This document shows positions 62,013 through 64,000 of a stretch of DNA of 64,000 bases, piece after piece. The translations under genes and the position numbers were made by a program. The notes below the pieces were generated by a model, which did not search any database, was not told the origin of the DNA, and saw nothing but the letters and a program-made list of their open reading frames with translations. Source of the DNA: Hydrogenophaga sp. (GTDB taxonomy: Bacteria > Pseudomonadota > Gammaproteobacteria > Burkholderiales > Burkholderiaceae_C); assembly GCF_030373245.1 (NCBI RefSeq), contig NZ_JAUCZF010000003.1, positions 1 to 64,000 on the forward strand, given 5' to 3'. Position 1 is the stretch's first letter, and the number at the start of each line of letters is the position of its first letter.

Positions 62013-64000
62013 GAGCGCACTCCCGGTGTACCCGTTTCAGCGCCGGTGTCGTGCACCGGCCCGGCGTCCCGGCTCGGAATGCCCTCGCGGCTGGCGGTGC
62101 CCAGTACCGAGATCGTCAGCAGGGTCGCGCCGACCACGGTGAAGTACACGCCGAGGTCGAACAGCGCAGCGCTGGCCAGTGGCAGCTCACCGAGCCACCC
62201 CACATGCGGGTGGCCATGGGCACTGGTGAGAAAGGGTTTCCCGAACAGGAACGCACCGGCGCCGGTGAGCCCGGCAATGCCCAGGCCGGCGCCAATCCAG
62301 CGCACGAAACGCCGTCCCCCATGGGCCCGCAACACCGCTTCGGCGCGCGCCTGCCCCAGCGACATGAGTTGCAGCACCAGTGCCACCGAGGTGATGAGGC
62401 CGGCAATGAAGCCGCCGCCGGGCATGTTGTGGCCGCGCATGAAGATGTAGATGCTGAACACCAGCGCCACGGGCAACACCACCGACGCCGCGACCCGCAG
62501 CAGCAGCGGCTGATCCACGAAGGTCCAGCGCCGCCCGCCTGGATCGGCCAGCGGACGACGTGCCGTCATGCCTTCCATCAGTGCCAGCACCCCGATGGCC
62601 GCGATGCCGAGCACCGTGATTTCACCGTAGGTGTCGTAGCCGCGGAAGTCCACCAGGATCACGTTGACCACGTTGCTGCCACCGCCCAGCGGCAGCGATT
62701 TTTCCAGGAAGTACCAGGCGATGGATTCGTGACCTCGCGTCAGCAGCACCCAGGCCAGCCAGGCCACGCCAGCGCCACCGGCCAGCGCCAGCACCGCATC
62801 GCGCACGCGCCGCGCGTTCGTCGATTCGCGCGGCGACTGCGCCGGCAACAGCGCCAGGCCCATCAGCAGCAGCACGGTCGACACCAGCTCCACCGACAGC
62901 TGGGTCAACGCAAGGTCTGGCGCCGACAGGCTCACAAAGGTGAGCGACACGGCCAGACCCACCACGCCCAGCAGCACCACCGACTGGAATCGCCGGTGGT
63001 GGGTGAGCACGATTGCCAGGCAGGTGGCGCCCAGCAGCAGCCAGATCGCCACCGCCAGCGCGTTGGCCGGCAGCAGCTCGCGCGATCCAGCGCTGATGCC
63101 CCCTCCGCCCAGCAACGGTACGGCGCCGACCACCACGGCAGCGCCCACCATCCAGGCCAGGTAACGCTGCAAAGAACCCGTTTCCAGGCGAATCGAAATG
63201 CGCCCTGCAATGGAAAACACGCCGTCGATGGTGCCTTCGAACACCCGGCGACCCAACAACGGGCCGAACCAGGACTCGCTGCTGATGCGATGCAACCAGC
63301 GCGCGCGCGCCAGCCAGAGGTAAAGCGACACACCCACCGCCAGCGCAATCGCACTCATGAGCAGCGGCAGGTTGAAACCATGCCAAAGCGCCAGGTGGTA
63401 CTCGGGCAGGGCTTGGCCGGCCAGTGCGGTGGCGGCCACGTGGACCAGCGGGCCAAAGGTGAATGCGGGCAGCAAGCCCACCACGATGCACATCACGACC
63501 AGCAAGATCGCCGGCAGCTTCATGCCCAGCGGCGGCTCGTGCGGATGCTCGTTCGGGACATCGCCCAGTTCCCCGTTGAAATAGGTGTCGTGCACGAAGC
63601 GCAGCGAGTAAGCCACGCTGAACACGCCGGCCAACGTCACCAGCGCTGGCACCACCCAGGCCCAGACGCCAGCCGTACCCACCACCGCCTCCGTGAAGAA
63701 CATTTCCTTGGACAAGAAGCCGTTGGTCAGCGGCACACCGGCCATGGAAGCGGCCGCCACCATCGACAGCGTGGCGGTCCAGGGCATGAGCTTGTAGAGG
63801 CCTCCGAGCTGGCGCATGTCGCGCGAGTGCGTTTCGTGGTCGACGATGCCGGCGATCATGAACAGCGAGGCCTTGAAGGTGGCATGGTTGAGCACGTGGA
63901 ACACCGCGGCCACGGCCGCCAGCGGCGATCCCAGGCCGACCAGGAAGGTGATCAGCCCGAGGTGGCTCACGGTGGAATAGGCGAGCAAACCTTTGAGGTC
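62009..64000 (-). CDS. mnhA: Monovalent cation/H+ antiporter subunit A (fused with B), 3' part
   Basis: The gene runs off the right edge; the last 660 or so residues are within the window. NuoL-like helices with HVLNHATFKASLFMIAGIVDHETHSRD are followed at the C-terminus by an MnhB domain (VFSIYIFMRGHNMPGGGFIAGLITSVALVLQL), so subunits A and B are one polypeptide as in PhaAB. Na+/H+ or K+/H+ exchange at the inner membrane for pH and salt homeostasis. The true start lies beyond position 64000. Confidence 0.94.
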   Translation of the reverse strand, partial: DLKGLLAYSTVSHLGLITFLVGLGSPLAAVAAVFHVLNHATFKASLFMIAGIVDHETHSRDMRQLGGLYKLMPWTATLSMVAAASMAGVPLTNGFLSKEMFFTEAVVGTAGVWAWVVPALVTLAGVFSVAYSLRFVHDTYFNGELGDVPNEHPHEPPLGMKLPAILLVVMCIVVGLLPAFTFGPLVHVAATALAGQALPEYHLALWHGFNLPLLMSAIALAVGVSLYLWLARARWLHRISSESWFGPLLGRRVFEGTIDGVFSIAGRISIRLETGSLQRYLAWMVGAAVVVGAVPLLGGGGISAGSRELLPANALAVAIWLLLGATCLAIVLTHHRRFQSVVLLGVVGLAVSLTFVSLSAPDLALTQLSVELVSTVLLLMGLALLPAQSPRESTNARRVRDAVLALAGGAGVAWLAWVLLTRGHESIAWYFLEKSLPLGGGSNVVNVILVDFRGYDTYGEITVLGIAAIGVLALMEGMTARRPLADPGGRRWTFVDQPLLLRVAASVVLPVALVFSIYIFMRGHNMPGGGFIAGLITSVALVLQLMSLGQARAEAVLRAHGGRRFVRWIGAGLGIAGLTGAGAFLFGKPFLTSAHGHPHVGWLGELPLASAALFDLGVYFTVVGATLLTISVLGTASREGIPSRDAGPVHDTGAETGTPGVRS

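Noticed and set aside
1..64000. CRISPR array, rRNA operon, prophage or integrative element
   Set aside because: No regularly spaced repeats, no rRNA sequence, no integrase, phage structural or conjugation genes were found; only one transposase remnant.

Overview
The window reads as chromosomal DNA of a GC-rich betaproteobacterium, most likely Burkholderiales/Comamonadaceae and close to Hydrogenophaga. This rests on gene content and style: an EarP/EF-P arginine-rhamnosylation pair, an SSS-type sensor kinase next to a VC_2705-type sodium:solute symporter pair, a surE-pcm-nlpD cluster, a fused PhaAB-type antiporter subunit, and the palindromic GC-rich intergenic repeats usual in this family. No database search was possible; family calls come from motifs and remembered homologs.

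Layout. (1) 1-12002, carbon sensing and acetate/gluconeogenesis: a minus-strand operon (small membrane protein, transporter-like histidine kinase, CheY-like regulator, kinase-dead/exonuclease fusion), then ppsA divergent from its regulator ppsR, then the large and small subunits of a solute:sodium symporter. (2) 12003-20934, peroxide and iron: ahpC and ahpF, a 5'-truncated FMN alpha-hydroxy-acid oxidase, a Fur box followed by a 25-codon microprotein and tonB-exbB-exbD-hemP, a GlcG/HbpS protein, a Bax-inhibitor-1 protein and a small lipoprotein. (3) 20983-27158, housekeeping: rlmD, a PolB-like exonuclease, nlpD, pcm, surE and a quinone oxidoreductase; no rpoS follows nlpD. (4) 27375-39084, accessory stretch: an IS1182-like transposase remnant, cfa, an Fnr/Crp-type regulator, a tandem histidine kinase with a NarL-type response regulator, a frameshifted CheB-CheR gene, two overlapping phosphoribosyltransferases, a dienelactone-hydrolase-like protein, a DUF2934 protein, a truncated Hsp20 and a small secreted YHYH-type protein. 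The gene set resembles an oxygen-limitation or dormancy stress module and is partly decayed. (5) 39176-52474: tRNA-His, ppiD, tRNA-Val, hupB, tartrate-dehydrogenase-type enzyme with a haloacetate-dehalogenase-like hydrolase and divergent LysR regulator, a DMT exporter, pgsA, uvrC, earP-efp, an AEC transporter and a LOG-family protein. (6) 52624-58566: a three-gene RND efflux operon. (7) 58774-64000: the Mrp/Pha-type multisubunit cation/H+ antiporter, with subunit A running off the right edge.

Broken genes are concentrated in region 4 (transposase, cheB-cheR, hsp20), with one more at 15697 (alpha-hydroxy-acid oxidase). The two observations I would follow first are the dormancy-like island (about 27964-38674) with its unusual double kinase, and the Fur-controlled 25-residue microprotein ahead of tonB. 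Many starts were moved from the longest open frame to an internal ATG, GTG or TTG with a better ribosome-binding site; each entry gives the reason.
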